64,000 bases of DNA from Lactobacillus kimbladii. Its GTDB lineage: Bacteria; Bacillota; Bacilli; Lactobacillales; Lactobacillaceae. The notes under the pieces were generated by a model. The model was not told the origin of the DNA and ran no database searches. It was given only the letters and a program-made list of their open reading frames with translations. Of the stretch, positions 32,316 to 41,148 are shown piece after piece. A program made the translations under genes and the position numbers. The number at the start of each line of letters is the position of its first letter. Positions within the stretch are counted from its first letter, which is position 1. The stretch covers positions 352,644 to 416,643 of the forward strand of contig NZ_KQ034007.1 in assembly GCF_000970755.1 (NCBI RefSeq). The letters run 5' to 3'.

Positions 32316-33020
32316 ATGAATAATGGCAAAAATAAAACAATAGTATTTGGTCATAGAGGATATCCCGTCAAGTTTGCAGAAAATTCAATGGAAGGCTTCC
32401 GCAATGCTGTTCAAAATGGGGCAGAGGGGATTGAATTTGACGTTCATTTAACTAAAGACGGCATACCAGTAGTAATGCACGATGAAAAAGTTGACCGGAC
32501 AACTGATGGCACCGGATATATTAAGGACTTTACTCTTAATAAATTAAGGCGACTGCACTTATCAAATGGTGAGTCGGTTCCGACGCTGCAAGAATTATTT
32601 GAACTACTGGAAAATAAAAATATTCAAATAAACTTGGAATTCAAAACTGGAGTGATTCATTACCCTGGTATCGAAAATACTGTATTAAGCCTGGCTCAGC
32701 TTTATCATTTCGTTTATCCCATTATCTACTCATCTTTTGATTATGTTACCTTAAAGAACTGCCAGGAAATTGATCCGAACCAGATTTATTGTTACCTGAC
32801 TGATGAAGAAGTAGTTAATTCAGCTAAATTGGTTAAAGATAACCACTTTGCTGGCATTCACCCAGGCAAGCTATTACCGGGAGAGGAAGCAGTTACAGAG
32901 CGTATTTGGACAGTTGATGACCCGCAAATTGCTAAACAATATTTTCAAAAACATGTTGCAGGCATTTTTACTAATAACTATCCCATGATGATTAAGTTGC
33001 GTGATCAAATTCAAGGATAA
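32316..33020 (+). CDS. Glycerophosphodiester phosphodiesterase (cytosolic type)
   Basis: A 234-residue GDPD-family enzyme, hydrolysing glycerophosphodiesters to glycerol-3-phosphate and an alcohol. The catalytic signature is complete: FGHRGYPVKFAENS, GIEFDVHLTKDGIPVVMHDE and LEFKTG. The start is uncertain: ATG at 32316 gives the usual short N-terminus. The frame is open further left with ATG at 32292 and 32277, and a hydrophobic stretch LLYPLCLVVMFSFFM there could be a membrane anchor, but no clear ribosome site supports any of them. A second, secreted GDPD is at 56901. Confidence 0.85.
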   Translation: MNNGKNKTIVFGHRGYPVKFAENSMEGFRNAVQNGAEGIEFDVHLTKDGIPVVMHDEKVDRTTDGTGYIKDFTLNKLRRLHLSNGESVPTLQELFELLENKNIQINLEFKTGVIHYPGIENTVLSLAQLYHFVYPIIYSSFDYVTLKNCQEIDPNQIYCYLTDEEVVNSAKLVKDNHFAGIHPGKLLPGEEAVTERIWTVDDPQIAKQYFQKHVAGIFTNNYPMMIKLRDQIQG

Positions 33021-33050
33021 GCTGCCCTAAATAAAAATTATCGAAGTTGA

Positions 33051-33087
33051 AACACCTTTAACTGATACAGTCTAAAGGTGTTTTTAT
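33051..33087 (+). terminator. Rho-independent terminator
   Basis: AACACCTTTA and TAAAGGTGTT form a ten-base perfect stem with an inner ACTG/CAGT pairing, followed by five T. Confidence 0.85.
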
Positions 33088-33182
33088 ATATAAAATTAAT
33101 TAATAATTAGAAAAATATTGTAGAAAAATAATTTTATTAAAGGTATAATCTATATAATTAAAAAGAAAGTTTGGTGAAAAAT

Positions 33183-34364
33183 ATGGTAGATTTAATTAAA
33201 TATGTACGAAAAGGGCTAGCTGAAGCTCCCTCTAATCCGATTTTGAAATTTTCAGATTATGCCAGCAAAATCCCTGATGTCGTTAAGTTTACTTTAGGTG
33301 AGCCGGATTTTAATACACCGGATCATATTAAAGAGGCAGCTAAAAGAGGAGTTGATGAAAACCACTCCCACTATGCACCTTCAAACGGGACCATCGGATT
33401 GCGTAAGGCAGCCAGTGAATTTTTGAGTAAAAAATATGGTCAAAATTATGATCCAGAAACTGAAGTTTTGGTTACAAATGGTGTAACTGAATCTATTTTT
33501 GATTCGGTTTTAGCTACTTTGAATCCTGGCGATGTTATGGTTGTGCCAACTCCATTGTTTCCACTTTATATGACTGACGAGGGCGTCATTAATGAAGGCG
33601 TTGAAATTGTTAAGGTAAATACAGCAGACGACGGCTTTAAACTGACACCAGAAAAATTGCAAAAGGTAATTGACAAGTATGGCGACCGGGTACGGATGTT
33701 GGTTATGAATTATCCTACCAATCCAACTGGGGTAATGTATAGTCAAGACGAATTGGATGCTTTAGCGGATGTTATTCGTGATAAGCCAATTTTCGCATTG
33801 TGTGACGAAATTTATAGTGAATTGAACTATGATCAACCACATGCCTCAATGGAAAAATCATTGCATGACCAAGTTATTTTAATGAACGGCGTTTCCAAGT
33901 CATGGGCCATGACCGGTTACCGAATTGGTATTGTTTGTGCTCCTAAAAATATTTTGCAACAAATTGCAAAAGTTCACCAAGCAATAGTTACTACTGAGCC
34001 AACACCTATGCAAGATGCGGCCGAAGAAGCCTTTAAAAACGGTATGGATGATGCGCTACCAATGAAAAAAGAGTTTCAAAAACGGCGGGATGCTTTGTAT
34101 TCCGGCCTAACCAAAATAGGTTTTGAGTGTGCTAAACCCCAAGGCGCATTCTACATTTTTGCTAAAATACCTGATGGTTTTGAACAAGATGATAATAAAT
34201 TTATTTATGAGTTGGTTGACAAGGCAAGAGTTGCTGTTACAGCAGGTTCTAGTTTTAGTGAAGGCGGAGAAGGTTATATCAGATTTTCTTACGCTGTTTC
34301 AATGGATCAAATTGAAGAGGGGCTAAAGCGCCTGGAAAAATTCGTTAAAGAGAATAAGAAGTAA
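33183..34364 (+). CDS. Class I/II PLP-dependent aminotransferase
   Basis: A 393-residue aminotransferase of fold type I. The PLP lysine is in NGVSKSWAMTGYRIG, and NYPTNPTG, CDEIYSELNYD and SFSEGGEGYIRFSYA are family motifs. It belongs to the group of aromatic/branched or aspartate-like aminotransferases (AraT/PatA) of lactic acid bacteria. ATG at 33183 is preferred with GGTGA upstream; TTG 33171 and GTG 33174 are also in frame. Exact amino-acid specificity is not decided by sequence. Confidence 0.88.
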   Translation: MVDLIKYVRKGLAEAPSNPILKFSDYASKIPDVVKFTLGEPDFNTPDHIKEAAKRGVDENHSHYAPSNGTIGLRKAASEFLSKKYGQNYDPETEVLVTNGVTESIFDSVLATLNPGDVMVVPTPLFPLYMTDEGVINEGVEIVKVNTADDGFKLTPEKLQKVIDKYGDRVRMLVMNYPTNPTGVMYSQDELDALADVIRDKPIFALCDEIYSELNYDQPHASMEKSLHDQVILMNGVSKSWAMTGYRIGIVCAPKNILQQIAKVHQAIVTTEPTPMQDAAEEAFKNGMDDALPMKKEFQKRRDALYSGLTKIGFECAKPQGAFYIFAKIPDGFEQDDNKFIYELVDKARVAVTAGSSFSEGGEGYIRFSYAVSMDQIEEGLKRLEKFVKENKK

Positions 34365-34427
34365 TTTTTAAGCAAATTTTGCTTGCAATCACGTACGTTT
34401 TTCGGTATTATAATTAACGTGCGTGAC

Positions 34428-34509
34428 GGAGGAGTAGCGAAGTGGCTAAACGCGGCGGTCTGTAAAACCGCTCTCTCTGAGTTCGGCGGTTCGAATCCAC
34501 CCTCCTCCA
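34428..34509 (+). tRNA. tRNA-Tyr (anticodon GTA)
   Basis: An 82-base class II tRNA: acceptor GGAGGAG/CTCCTCC with discriminator A, anticodon loop CTGTAAA with GTA, long variable arm (CTCTCTCTGAG), T-arm GGCGG-TTCGAAT-CC. No encoded CCA. It is seven bases upstream of tRNA-Gln and co-transcribed with it. Confidence 0.96.
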
Positions 34510-34516
34510 TTATCAC

Positions 34517-34588
34517 TGGGTTATAGCCAAGTGGTAAGGCACTAGTTTTTGGTACTAGTATGCGCTGGTTCGAATCCAGCTAACCCAA
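34517..34588 (+). tRNA. tRNA-Gln (anticodon TTG), second copy
   Basis: Identical over 72 bases to the copy at 32045. It follows tRNA-Tyr and is directly followed by a terminator. Confidence 0.97.
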
Positions 34589-34589
34589 T

Positions 34590-34618
34590 AAAAGACGACT
34601 CGTTAGAGTCGTCTTTTT
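34590..34618. terminator. Terminator of the tRNA pair
   Basis: AAAAGACGACTC-GTTA-GAGTCGTCTTTT is a perfect 12-base stem with a tetraloop; A and T runs make it usable from both sides. Confidence 0.9.
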
Positions 34619-34626
34619 GCGTCAGC

Positions 34627-36366
34627 TTAAGCTAAGTTGTTGACCTTAATGTACCTGTTTTTAGCGATTATATTATATATCTTATTTTTTATTTTAACTG
34701 GATTACCGTAGACCTGAATTGACTTGCCTTTTTTTAAAAGAAGCTTGCGAACTCTTTTACCTTTTTTGTTATAAACGTATGAATTATGTACAATTTTTTT
34801 CTTGTTACCTTCAATGTCAGTAGCATTAACAAAAATATTTTGACCGAGTTTATAAAACTTTTGATTATTAATTGTCTTCATACCATAAGTTTCAATAGTC
34901 AAACCTGGTTCAATTATAAAACCTTTAATTGGACTACCATTTTGATCGTAAACTTGGATTGAACATAGAACTTTACGAGCTAATTTAACAGTATCGCTAT
35001 CTTCTGCTTGGTCATTTATTGGATTAAATTTAGTAACTGAGTCTTTTTGAGGATCTTGAATCTTTGAGTTTTCGGTTGGAACTGAATTTGTGAAATCAGC
35101 TGTTTTGTTATCATAATTGGGCTTATTAATTTTATTTGCCGGGATATGTATGTTATTAACAGAATTATCTAAGTCAATTGCACCAACAGGCCAGGTAATT
35201 GGCTGGCTGACATATGTTTCTGCTGGGCAATTTTTGTCTTCTTTGTCATATAAATTAACCAAATCTGAGACAGAAAGCGTTTTTCCAGCAGGTTTTGCTA
35301 CGCTGCCAGTACCTATTGCAATAACTTGAGGCATTTTAAAATTGGCAAATGCTGCTGGTTTTAAACGATGTTTACCTAAACTAAGGACAAAGCCATCAGA
35401 ATTATTTCCTAAACCATCAAGCATGTTAGTCATTTCAAAAATGTTTCCTGTATCCCAGTGACTTAAGTTTAATTGTTTTAAATTGGGGTCTTTAAACATA
35501 TTACTCATGTTTGTAACGTTGTAGGTTTGCCAGCTGGTAATATCTGGCAATTCCGTAGCCGAGATGCCATTAAACATATAACTCATGTTCTTAACGTTAC
35601 CGGTTTTCCAATTGGCTAAATTTAAAGTGGTTAAAGCTGTGTCTCCTTCAAACATGTGACTAAAATCAAAAACACTATCTGTTCTAAAATTATTTAAATT
35701 AATTCTGGTCAATTTAGTGTCGTTTTTGAACATATTACTCATGTCTCTATTTGAAATAGTGTCCCAAGAAGTCAAGTCAAGTTCTTTTAAGCTACTGTCG
35801 TTTTCAAACAAGCTACTTAAATCACTGGCTTCACTAGTATCGACATTATTGAGATCAATAAAACCAACTAAATTTGGTAAGTCAGCGAATTTGCTACTTG
35901 AATTCTGTGCTAGTCGAACTTTTAGCTTACTGCCATAATCAGCTGTTGCGATCTGAAATGCGATATATTGAATATCATTTGGGCTGATTCCTTTACCTTG
36001 ATCATTTTGTTGCGCCTTTACCAGTTGGCTGATTGGTGTAGAAGATAGCGTTCCTCCCGTTATTGTAAGTGTTTTGTTCTCTTCATCAAAGAACCACTTA
36101 CATTCATTATCCGTGCCATGAATAGTATTACTATTTTGTGAATTTAACTTATTGTTATTTTTTAAGACTGAACTTTCTGTAGTAGCAGAATTTTTTATAA
36201 ATGTAGACATTGATTCTGCTTGAACAGTAATAGGTTTATTACAGTTTCCTAATGCAGTTACTATTAATGCCGTTGCGAGTAGACTATAAGATAAAAATCT
36301 AATACTGTTATTTTTAAAATAAAAACAGCTGTTATTTTTTCGCTTTATAATATTTTTATTTAGCAT
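34627..36366 (-). CDS. Secreted BspA-type (DUF285) repeat protein with C-terminal SLAP domain
   Basis: A 579-residue surface protein. An N-terminal signal/anchor segment (about 22-50, SIRFLSYSLLATALIVTALG) leads to a series of 24-25-residue repeats with MSNMFK/MSYMFNG-type cores (about 185-320), the BspA-like leucine-rich repeat found in lactobacillus and mycoplasma surface proteins. A Thr/Asn-rich linker follows, then one or two SLAP domains (about 470-578, NSYVYNKKGKRVRKLLLKKGKSIQVYG). SLAP binding keeps such proteins on the wall without sortase. Adhesion is a common role of relatives. The ATG follows AAGGGG; a good promoter is upstream. Confidence 0.87.
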   Translation of the reverse strand: MLNKNIIKRKNNSCFYFKNNSIRFLSYSLLATALIVTALGNCNKPITVQAESMSTFIKNSATTESSVLKNNNKLNSQNSNTIHGTDNECKWFFDEENKTLTITGGTLSSTPISQLVKAQQNDQGKGISPNDIQYIAFQIATADYGSKLKVRLAQNSSSKFADLPNLVGFIDLNNVDTSEASDLSSLFENDSSLKELDLTSWDTISNRDMSNMFKNDTKLTRINLNNFRTDSVFDFSHMFEGDTALTTLNLANWKTGNVKNMSYMFNGISATELPDITSWQTYNVTNMSNMFKDPNLKQLNLSHWDTGNIFEMTNMLDGLGNNSDGFVLSLGKHRLKPAAFANFKMPQVIAIGTGSVAKPAGKTLSVSDLVNLYDKEDKNCPAETYVSQPITWPVGAIDLDNSVNNIHIPANKINKPNYDNKTADFTNSVPTENSKIQDPQKDSVTKFNPINDQAEDSDTVKLARKVLCSIQVYDQNGSPIKGFIIEPGLTIETYGMKTINNQKFYKLGQNIFVNATDIEGNKKKIVHNSYVYNKKGKRVRKLLLKKGKSIQVYGNPVKIKNKIYNIIAKNRYIKVNNLA

Positions 36367-36840
36367 AACAAAAACCCCTTGCGTAATTTATACATTTACC
36401 TTTAGCATAGGGTTATACAGTATTTATTTTTAGCGGTCAACATTTTTAGCTGGCCAATATTTACTTTTTGTTATCTAAAATAGGTAAAAAGTTTACTAGG
36501 ATGTGCGCCAAATTAATAGTTGATAATTTATAAAGATATAAAAAACGTTATTTATAAAAACGTATATATTTGGTATAAATAAATATTAATAAAATAATTT
36601 AATTAATGTAAAAAATGTGTGTGAATATAATTAAGAGTTAAACATTGAAAATCTTTAGCTGAATTAGTTTGTGATTTTTTTACTTTTTAATAATAATTGT
36701 TATTTAAAATATGCTTTAGCTTTTTGTATAATTTGTTGTAAATTTCTTTGAATGAAGTAAATTCAGTTGCTCAAATTTGCCTATTTTTGGTTTATTAATA
36801 GTACAATAAAGAAGCTAACTTTGATTAAGAAGGGAAATAT
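36367..36840. other. Gene-free AT-rich divergent region
   Basis: This 474-base stretch separates two divergent genes. The left part contains the minus-strand promoter at 36412. For the right gene only weak elements are visible (TATAAT at 36727, TACAAT at 36802) and the ribosome site AAGGGAAA. No RNA gene or repeat was recognised. Confidence 0.5.
36412..36440 (-). promoter_or_regulatory. Promoter of the BspA-type protein
   Basis: On the minus strand TTGACC, 17 bases and TATAAC, about 45 bases before the ATG. Confidence 0.6.
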
Positions 36841-37956
36841 ATGTCAAGACTTGTGCGAGTTGGTGCCGGAGGCAAAGAAATTAGCTGGCATAATGCCTTA
36901 AAAGATTTACGTGCGGATGATGTGTTGCTTCTGGAGCCAGGATTTTATGAAATACCTGCGGGAATTTTTTTAGCAGATATTACTATTAAAGGAACTGGTA
37001 GTCTTCCTGAAGATACTACAATACTGGGTTATGTGAATGTAGATGCCGGTAGTCAATTTGTTAATTTAGAAAATTTATGTGTTAATACCGTAAATGATGC
37101 CAATAGCTTATTTGTGCCTGCTGAAGCTAATACTTTTTTGTCATTGCGTAATTGTATTATCAAAGGTTTCGGTGGTGATACTGCCACTATAGCTGCTAAT
37201 GGTAAGGTGACACTGGAAATGTTTTCGACAGTAATTATGAATGGTTCAGTTTCTTTATTTGCTGGTTCAAATTTCCGCTTGGAGATGAATGATTCGACTA
37301 TCAAGAATGTTGTTCAAGATATTGGAGCTTTGGCACTGGAAGGAAAAGGCACTGCTGTTATCAATAATTCTCACATTCATGGCAGTATTGATACCTTTAA
37401 AAAAGCAAATGTTGAATTAGATATAAATAACACTGTTGTTTTCTCACTTCTTATTCAGGGGCAGGTCTGGCTAAATATGCTTAACAGTAAGCTCCTATCG
37501 CAAGAGGATACCGGAATGTTTATAACCGATGAGACCTGGATTAATGTCATTGGCAGTGAGTTTAAGGGTGGCTTTTACTGCGAGAAAAACCCGCACATAA
37601 TTATTCAAAACAGCAGAATAAACCGCTTGATTGCTACAGGTGAAGCGAAGATTACACTTAACAATTCTGCTATTGTTAACCATGCTGATTTTCAGAACAA
37701 AGTTGAATCTAATTCCAGGCGTGTAACTTTCAATGGTGGTAATGAGTATGAGTATTTTTTAGCTCTAAGTGATCAGGCACAGTTTGAAGGACATGATCTT
37801 ATCTTCAATTCTAATGGTGCAAATTTGGCCGTAGAAAATCAGGCACACTTACATGCCAGCGTGATTGCCACAAGTGATGATTCGATTACAGTAGAATGTG
37901 GACAAAATGCTGAATTCCGCTTATGGGGTATGAAATGGACCACTAAAAAAAATTAA
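36841..37956 (+). CDS. Predicted right-handed beta-helix protein, cytosolic
   Basis: A 371-residue protein with no signal peptide, membrane segment or wall anchor. It starts MSRLVRVGAGGKEISWHNALKDLRADDVLLLEPG, which resembles the entry of pectate-lyase-like folds. From about residue 50 to 360 short beta-strand repeats with Asn/Ser turns recur (LENLCVNTV, LRNCIIKGFGG, INNSHIHGS, NSRINRLIA, NNSAIVNH). That pattern suggests a parallel beta-helix. I see no catalytic signature and cannot name a family. It has its own ribosome site and is followed by a GntR gene in the same direction. Confidence 0.65.
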   Translation: MSRLVRVGAGGKEISWHNALKDLRADDVLLLEPGFYEIPAGIFLADITIKGTGSLPEDTTILGYVNVDAGSQFVNLENLCVNTVNDANSLFVPAEANTFLSLRNCIIKGFGGDTATIAANGKVTLEMFSTVIMNGSVSLFAGSNFRLEMNDSTIKNVVQDIGALALEGKGTAVINNSHIHGSIDTFKKANVELDINNTVVFSLLIQGQVWLNMLNSKLLSQEDTGMFITDETWINVIGSEFKGGFYCEKNPHIIIQNSRINRLIATGEAKITLNNSAIVNHADFQNKVESNSRRVTFNGGNEYEYFLALSDQAQFEGHDLIFNSNGANLAVENQAHLHASVIATSDDSITVECGQNAEFRLWGMKWTTKKN

Positions 37957-38037
37957 GTTGCTAATTTATAATTTGTAACGTATCATGCAGAGTAGACCAA
38001 TTTGAATTATAATAGGATGTGTAATGGGGGTGCATTC

Positions 38038-38736
38038 ATGGAAGAACCAATGTACATCAAAATTCACAATCAAATTAAGCGTGAAATAGAAAAGCATAAT
38101 TACAAAGTTGGTAGTAAAATTCCAGCTGAAAGGCAATTAGCCCAAAAGTTTGGTGTGTCTCGGATGACGTTGCGACAAGCAATTAAAACCTTGGAAGATG
38201 AAGGCATTTTAGAACAGCGTGTTGGTAGCGGAACATATGTAGCTAACCAAAAAGTGCAAGAAAAAATGTCGGGAATTATGTCTTTTACCGATATTACACA
38301 TGCTAATGGCCAAACACCTTCGAGTAAGTTGATTTCTTATCGTTTTGGTAAGCCTTCTTTATCAGAAATGGAGAGGCTGAACTTAGATGATACGCAGGAA
38401 GTTTTGCGTATGGAGCGTATACGTTATGCAGATCATGTTCCGATTTGCTATGAAGTCGTATCTATTCCGCATAGCGTGATTTTAAATATGTCCAAAGCCG
38501 ATATTTCTTCGCATTTATATCAAACCTTAGAAAAAAATGGTTATAAAATAGGACGGGTAACTGAATATATTTCTGCAGCGGTGGCAAACGAAAATGCGGC
38601 AAGATTGCTCGATGCTAAGAAAGGTGAAGCATTAATTACTCGCCTGCAAGTAACTGAACTCTCTAATGGCGTACCATTTGAGTATACTAGAGCCAGTTAT
38701 GTTGCAGATCGTTTTGAATTTACTTTTGCAAAATAA
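38038..38736 (+). CDS. GntR/HutC-family regulator, NagR/YvoA-like
   Basis: A 232-residue regulator: winged HTH (about 5-72, KIPAERQLAQKFGVSRMTLRQAIKTL and GSGTYVAN) and UTRA domain (about 85-230). The ATG at 38038 has GGGGGTG upstream; an in-frame ATG at 38002 lies over a TATAAT and is unlikely. The order of motifs and EMERIRYADHVPICYE resemble NagR/YvoA-type amino-sugar regulators. Upstream, AGTAGACCA at 37991 is like one arm of the TGGTCTAGACCA operator of that group. No target operon is adjacent, so it may act at a distance. Confidence 0.85.
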   Translation: MEEPMYIKIHNQIKREIEKHNYKVGSKIPAERQLAQKFGVSRMTLRQAIKTLEDEGILEQRVGSGTYVANQKVQEKMSGIMSFTDITHANGQTPSSKLISYRFGKPSLSEMERLNLDDTQEVLRMERIRYADHVPICYEVVSIPHSVILNMSKADISSHLYQTLEKNGYKIGRVTEYISAAVANENAARLLDAKKGEALITRLQVTELSNGVPFEYTRASYVADRFEFTFAK

Positions 38737-38771
38737 AAACTCTGAGTTAACTTTGTTAGTTCAGAGTTTTT
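38735..38771. terminator. Bidirectional terminator between convergent genes
   Basis: AAAAACTCTGA and TCAGAGTTTTT with an inner GTTAAC/GTTAG pairing; A and T runs on both sides serve the GntR (+) and tagD (-) genes. Confidence 0.85.
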
Positions 38772-38772
38772 G

Positions 38773-39159
38773 TTATTTTAAATCATCTTTGATTTTAGTA
38801 GTAGAGATTCCCGGTGTACGAGGCAAATAGACTACTTTGCAGTACGGTTTTAAAAAGTCAAATTTACCCTTCCAATCATTGCCCATAACAAAGGTATCAA
38901 TGTCATATTTTTGAATATCACTAATTTTTTGTTCCCAATCCTTTTCGGGAATAACCTGATCGACGTAACGAATAGCCTCTAGGATATATTTACGCTCAGC
39001 GTAAGTATTATACGATTCCTTGTGTTTTTGAAATTGATTGAATTCGTCGGTAGATAATCCAACTATAAGATAATCGCCTAATTCACGAGCGCGTTTTAGC
39101 AAGCGTACATGGCCATAATGCAATAAATCAAATGTACCATAAGTAATTATTTTTTTCAT
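38773..39159 (-). CDS. tagD: Glycerol-3-phosphate cytidylyltransferase
   Basis: A 128-residue nucleotidyltransferase making CDP-glycerol for wall teichoic acid. It shows TYGTFDLLHYGHVRLLKRA with the HxGH motif, VGLSTDEFN, and the C-terminal RTPGISTTKI. Length equals TagD/TarD. The ATG at 39159 has AGGAGT upstream; the frame to 39231 lacks a site and adds unrelated residues. It is divergent from tagA with an inverted repeat in the gap, and the neighbours are also teichoic-acid or glycan enzymes. Confidence 0.93.
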   Translation of the reverse strand: MKKIITYGTFDLLHYGHVRLLKRARELGDYLIVGLSTDEFNQFQKHKESYNTYAERKYILEAIRYVDQVIPEKDWEQKISDIQKYDIDTFVMGNDWKGKFDFLKPYCKVVYLPRTPGISTTKIKDDLK

Positions 39160-39224
39160 AGTTCCAGTACTCCTATTAATTTGACGAGTTAATAGTATCA
39201 TATTTTTAGAAAAGGTAAAGCGTG

Positions 39225-39268
39225 TCCTCAATTTGAAATTATTTTGATAAAATAAAGTAAATTGAGGA
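39225..39268. repeat. Inverted repeat around the tagA promoter region
   Basis: TCCTCAATTT (39225-39234) and AAATTGAGGA (39259-39268) are perfect ten-base arms. A possible -10 (TAAAAT, 39248-39253) lies between, and the right arm ends two bases before the ribosome site AGGAGAT. Confidence 0.6.
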
Positions 39269-39283
39269 TTAGGAGATATAGTT

Positions 39284-40015
39284 ATGACTAAAGTAAATGT
39301 TTTAGGAGTTAGTTTCGATAATAAAAGTTTTAATCAGTTTCAAAATGAATTTGTTGGCAGAATTAATGCTCATCAATCAACCTTTATAGTTACTGCCAAC
39401 CCTGAAATTGTTATGTCAGCTAATGAAAATCCTGAATTTATGAAGATTTTAACTTATGATGCTGACTATATCACCGCGGATGGCATTGGCATTGTCAAAG
39501 CAAGTCGCATATTGGGAGAACCGCTTAAAGAACGGGTAACAGGTTATGATCTGTTTTCTTGGCTAATGAAATTGGCAAATGAACGCAGCTTAAGAGTATA
39601 TCTTATCGGGGCTCGACCAGAGGTAATTCACGCTATTCAAGGAAAAATCGCCAGGGATTATTCTGATATTCAGTTAGTAGGAGCTGAAGACGGCTATTTT
39701 AAGGAAGATTTGGAACTTGTAGCCTATCAGATAGAGCGTACAGAACCTGACCTGGTTTTTGCTGCACTGGGCTCTCCACGTCAGGAACAGCTTTTGTCTG
39801 TTTTGCGAAGAAATCTGCTGCCTGCATTAATGATGGGAGTAGGAGGCAGTTTTGATGTCTTTTCAGGAAAGGTCAAACGAGCTCCTCAAATTTGGCAGAC
39901 TATTCATTTAGAGTGGTTTTATCGTCTTCTTAAAAATCCTTCTCGGTTAAAGCGCATGATGGTTTTACCACATTTTGTTCACGCAGTTTACCAGTCTAAA
40001 AAAGGAAAAGAGTAA
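39284..40015 (+). CDS. tagA: N-acetylmannosaminyltransferase (WecG/TagA/CpsF family)
   Basis: A 243-residue GT26 enzyme that adds ManNAc to the undecaprenyl-linked GlcNAc in wall teichoic acid linkage-unit synthesis. Family motifs are NPEIVMSANENPEF, ADGIGIVKASR, the VYLIGARPEV segment, FAALGSPRQEQ and MGVGGSFDVFSGKVKRAPQ. AGGAGATA precedes the ATG. The GT4 enzyme follows after two bases, and tagD is divergent upstream, supporting an envelope-polymer role. Confidence 0.93.
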   Translation: MTKVNVLGVSFDNKSFNQFQNEFVGRINAHQSTFIVTANPEIVMSANENPEFMKILTYDADYITADGIGIVKASRILGEPLKERVTGYDLFSWLMKLANERSLRVYLIGARPEVIHAIQGKIARDYSDIQLVGAEDGYFKEDLELVAYQIERTEPDLVFAALGSPRQEQLLSVLRRNLLPALMMGVGGSFDVFSGKVKRAPQIWQTIHLEWFYRLLKNPSRLKRMMVLPHFVHAVYQSKKGKE

Positions 40016-40017
40016 TT

Positions 40018-41109
40018 ATGAAAGTTTTGCATGTTAATGCTGGACTCGAAAATGGCGGAGGTCTGACCCATATTATTAATTTGCTAAAAGAGGCTAAAAA
40101 TGAACAACAAAACTTTACTTTATTATGTTTAGCCGATGGCCCCGTTGCTCAAGCTGCCCGCACAGCAAAGCTGAATGTACAAGTTTTGGGGATAAAAAGT
40201 CGTTATGATTTAGGTGGTTTGAATAAACTAGCTAATTTCATAAATCAAGGAAACTTTAATATAGTTCATACTCACGGACCTAGAGCGAATCTTTTCCTCT
40301 CTTTAATTAGGCGAAAAATTACGGCTAAATGGTGCATAACTATTCATTCCGATCCTTACCTTGATTTTGCTGGTCGCGGTTTAAAGGGCAAAATATTTAC
40401 CAAAGTTAATTTGCATGCAATTAGCCAGGCTGATTGTATTTTTGCTGTCACCAAAAGATTTGCCAATTTATTAATTAAAAAAGTAAAAATTAACCCGGAA
40501 AAAGTTCACGTTATATATAATGGTACTTTTTTTCATGAAGATAGTCAGATTCCTGCTAAATATGAACATCCCAATTTTAATATAGTAAATGTTGCCAGAG
40601 CCGAAAAAATTAAGGGCCAGGCACTGCTGCTGCAAGCACTCAAAAAACTAAATAATGCCAATGCTCATTTATTTATTGTTGGGGATGGTACGGAGTTAAA
40701 CTCTCTAAAAAATTTGGCACAACAATTAAAATTGGGTCCACAAGTAACTTTTCAAGGTTTTATGACGCATAAACAATTAAAAAATTTATATCGGCGTATG
40801 GATCTAGCGGTTTTAACCTCATATTCTGAGAGTTTTCCCTTAGTTTTATTGGAAGCAAGCGATAATCTTTTGCCACTGCTGTCAACTGCAGTTGGTGATA
40901 TTGAAGTAATGATACCAGATCAAAAATATGGCTTTGTAGCTAACATTGGTGATGTAGATTCGATTTGTACCCAGTTAAAGCAGGCTATCGCCACCCCTAA
41001 AGAACAGCTTAAAGAAATGGCTCAGCGTGAAAAAAGTTATGTTGCAGGACATTTTTCATTAAAACAACAGTTAGAAAGTATTTTGCAGGTATACAACAAG
41101 ATTGAATAA
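40018..41109 (+). CDS. GT4-type glycosyltransferase
   Basis: A 363-residue glycosyltransferase with GT-B fold. It has NAGLENGGGLTHIINLLKEA at the N-terminus and, in the C-terminal half, NVARAEKIKGQALLLQAL, FIVGDGTEL, VTFQGF and YSESFPLVLLEAS with the E-x7-E type motif region. It lies two bases after tagA and probably modifies a teichoic acid or other cell-surface glycan. The sugar donor is unknown. Confidence 0.9.
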   Translation: MKVLHVNAGLENGGGLTHIINLLKEAKNEQQNFTLLCLADGPVAQAARTAKLNVQVLGIKSRYDLGGLNKLANFINQGNFNIVHTHGPRANLFLSLIRRKITAKWCITIHSDPYLDFAGRGLKGKIFTKVNLHAISQADCIFAVTKRFANLLIKKVKINPEKVHVIYNGTFFHEDSQIPAKYEHPNFNIVNVARAEKIKGQALLLQALKKLNNANAHLFIVGDGTELNSLKNLAQQLKLGPQVTFQGFMTHKQLKNLYRRMDLAVLTSYSESFPLVLLEASDNLLPLLSTAVGDIEVMIPDQKYGFVANIGDVDSICTQLKQAIATPKEQLKEMAQREKSYVAGHFSLKQQLESILQVYNKIE

Positions 41110-41119
41110 ATTACTAAGT

Positions 41120-41148
41120 TTGTTAAAAAATCCACAAATGTTTATAAT
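41120..41148 (+). promoter_or_regulatory. Promoter of pncB-nadE
   Basis: TTGTTA (41120-41125), 17 bases and TATAAT (41143-41148), about 40 bases before pncB. Confidence 0.65.

Noticed and set aside
34307-34516. Minus-strand frame covering the tRNA-Tyr gene
   Set aside because: It is an artefact of translating a tRNA gene and the end of the aminotransferase gene.
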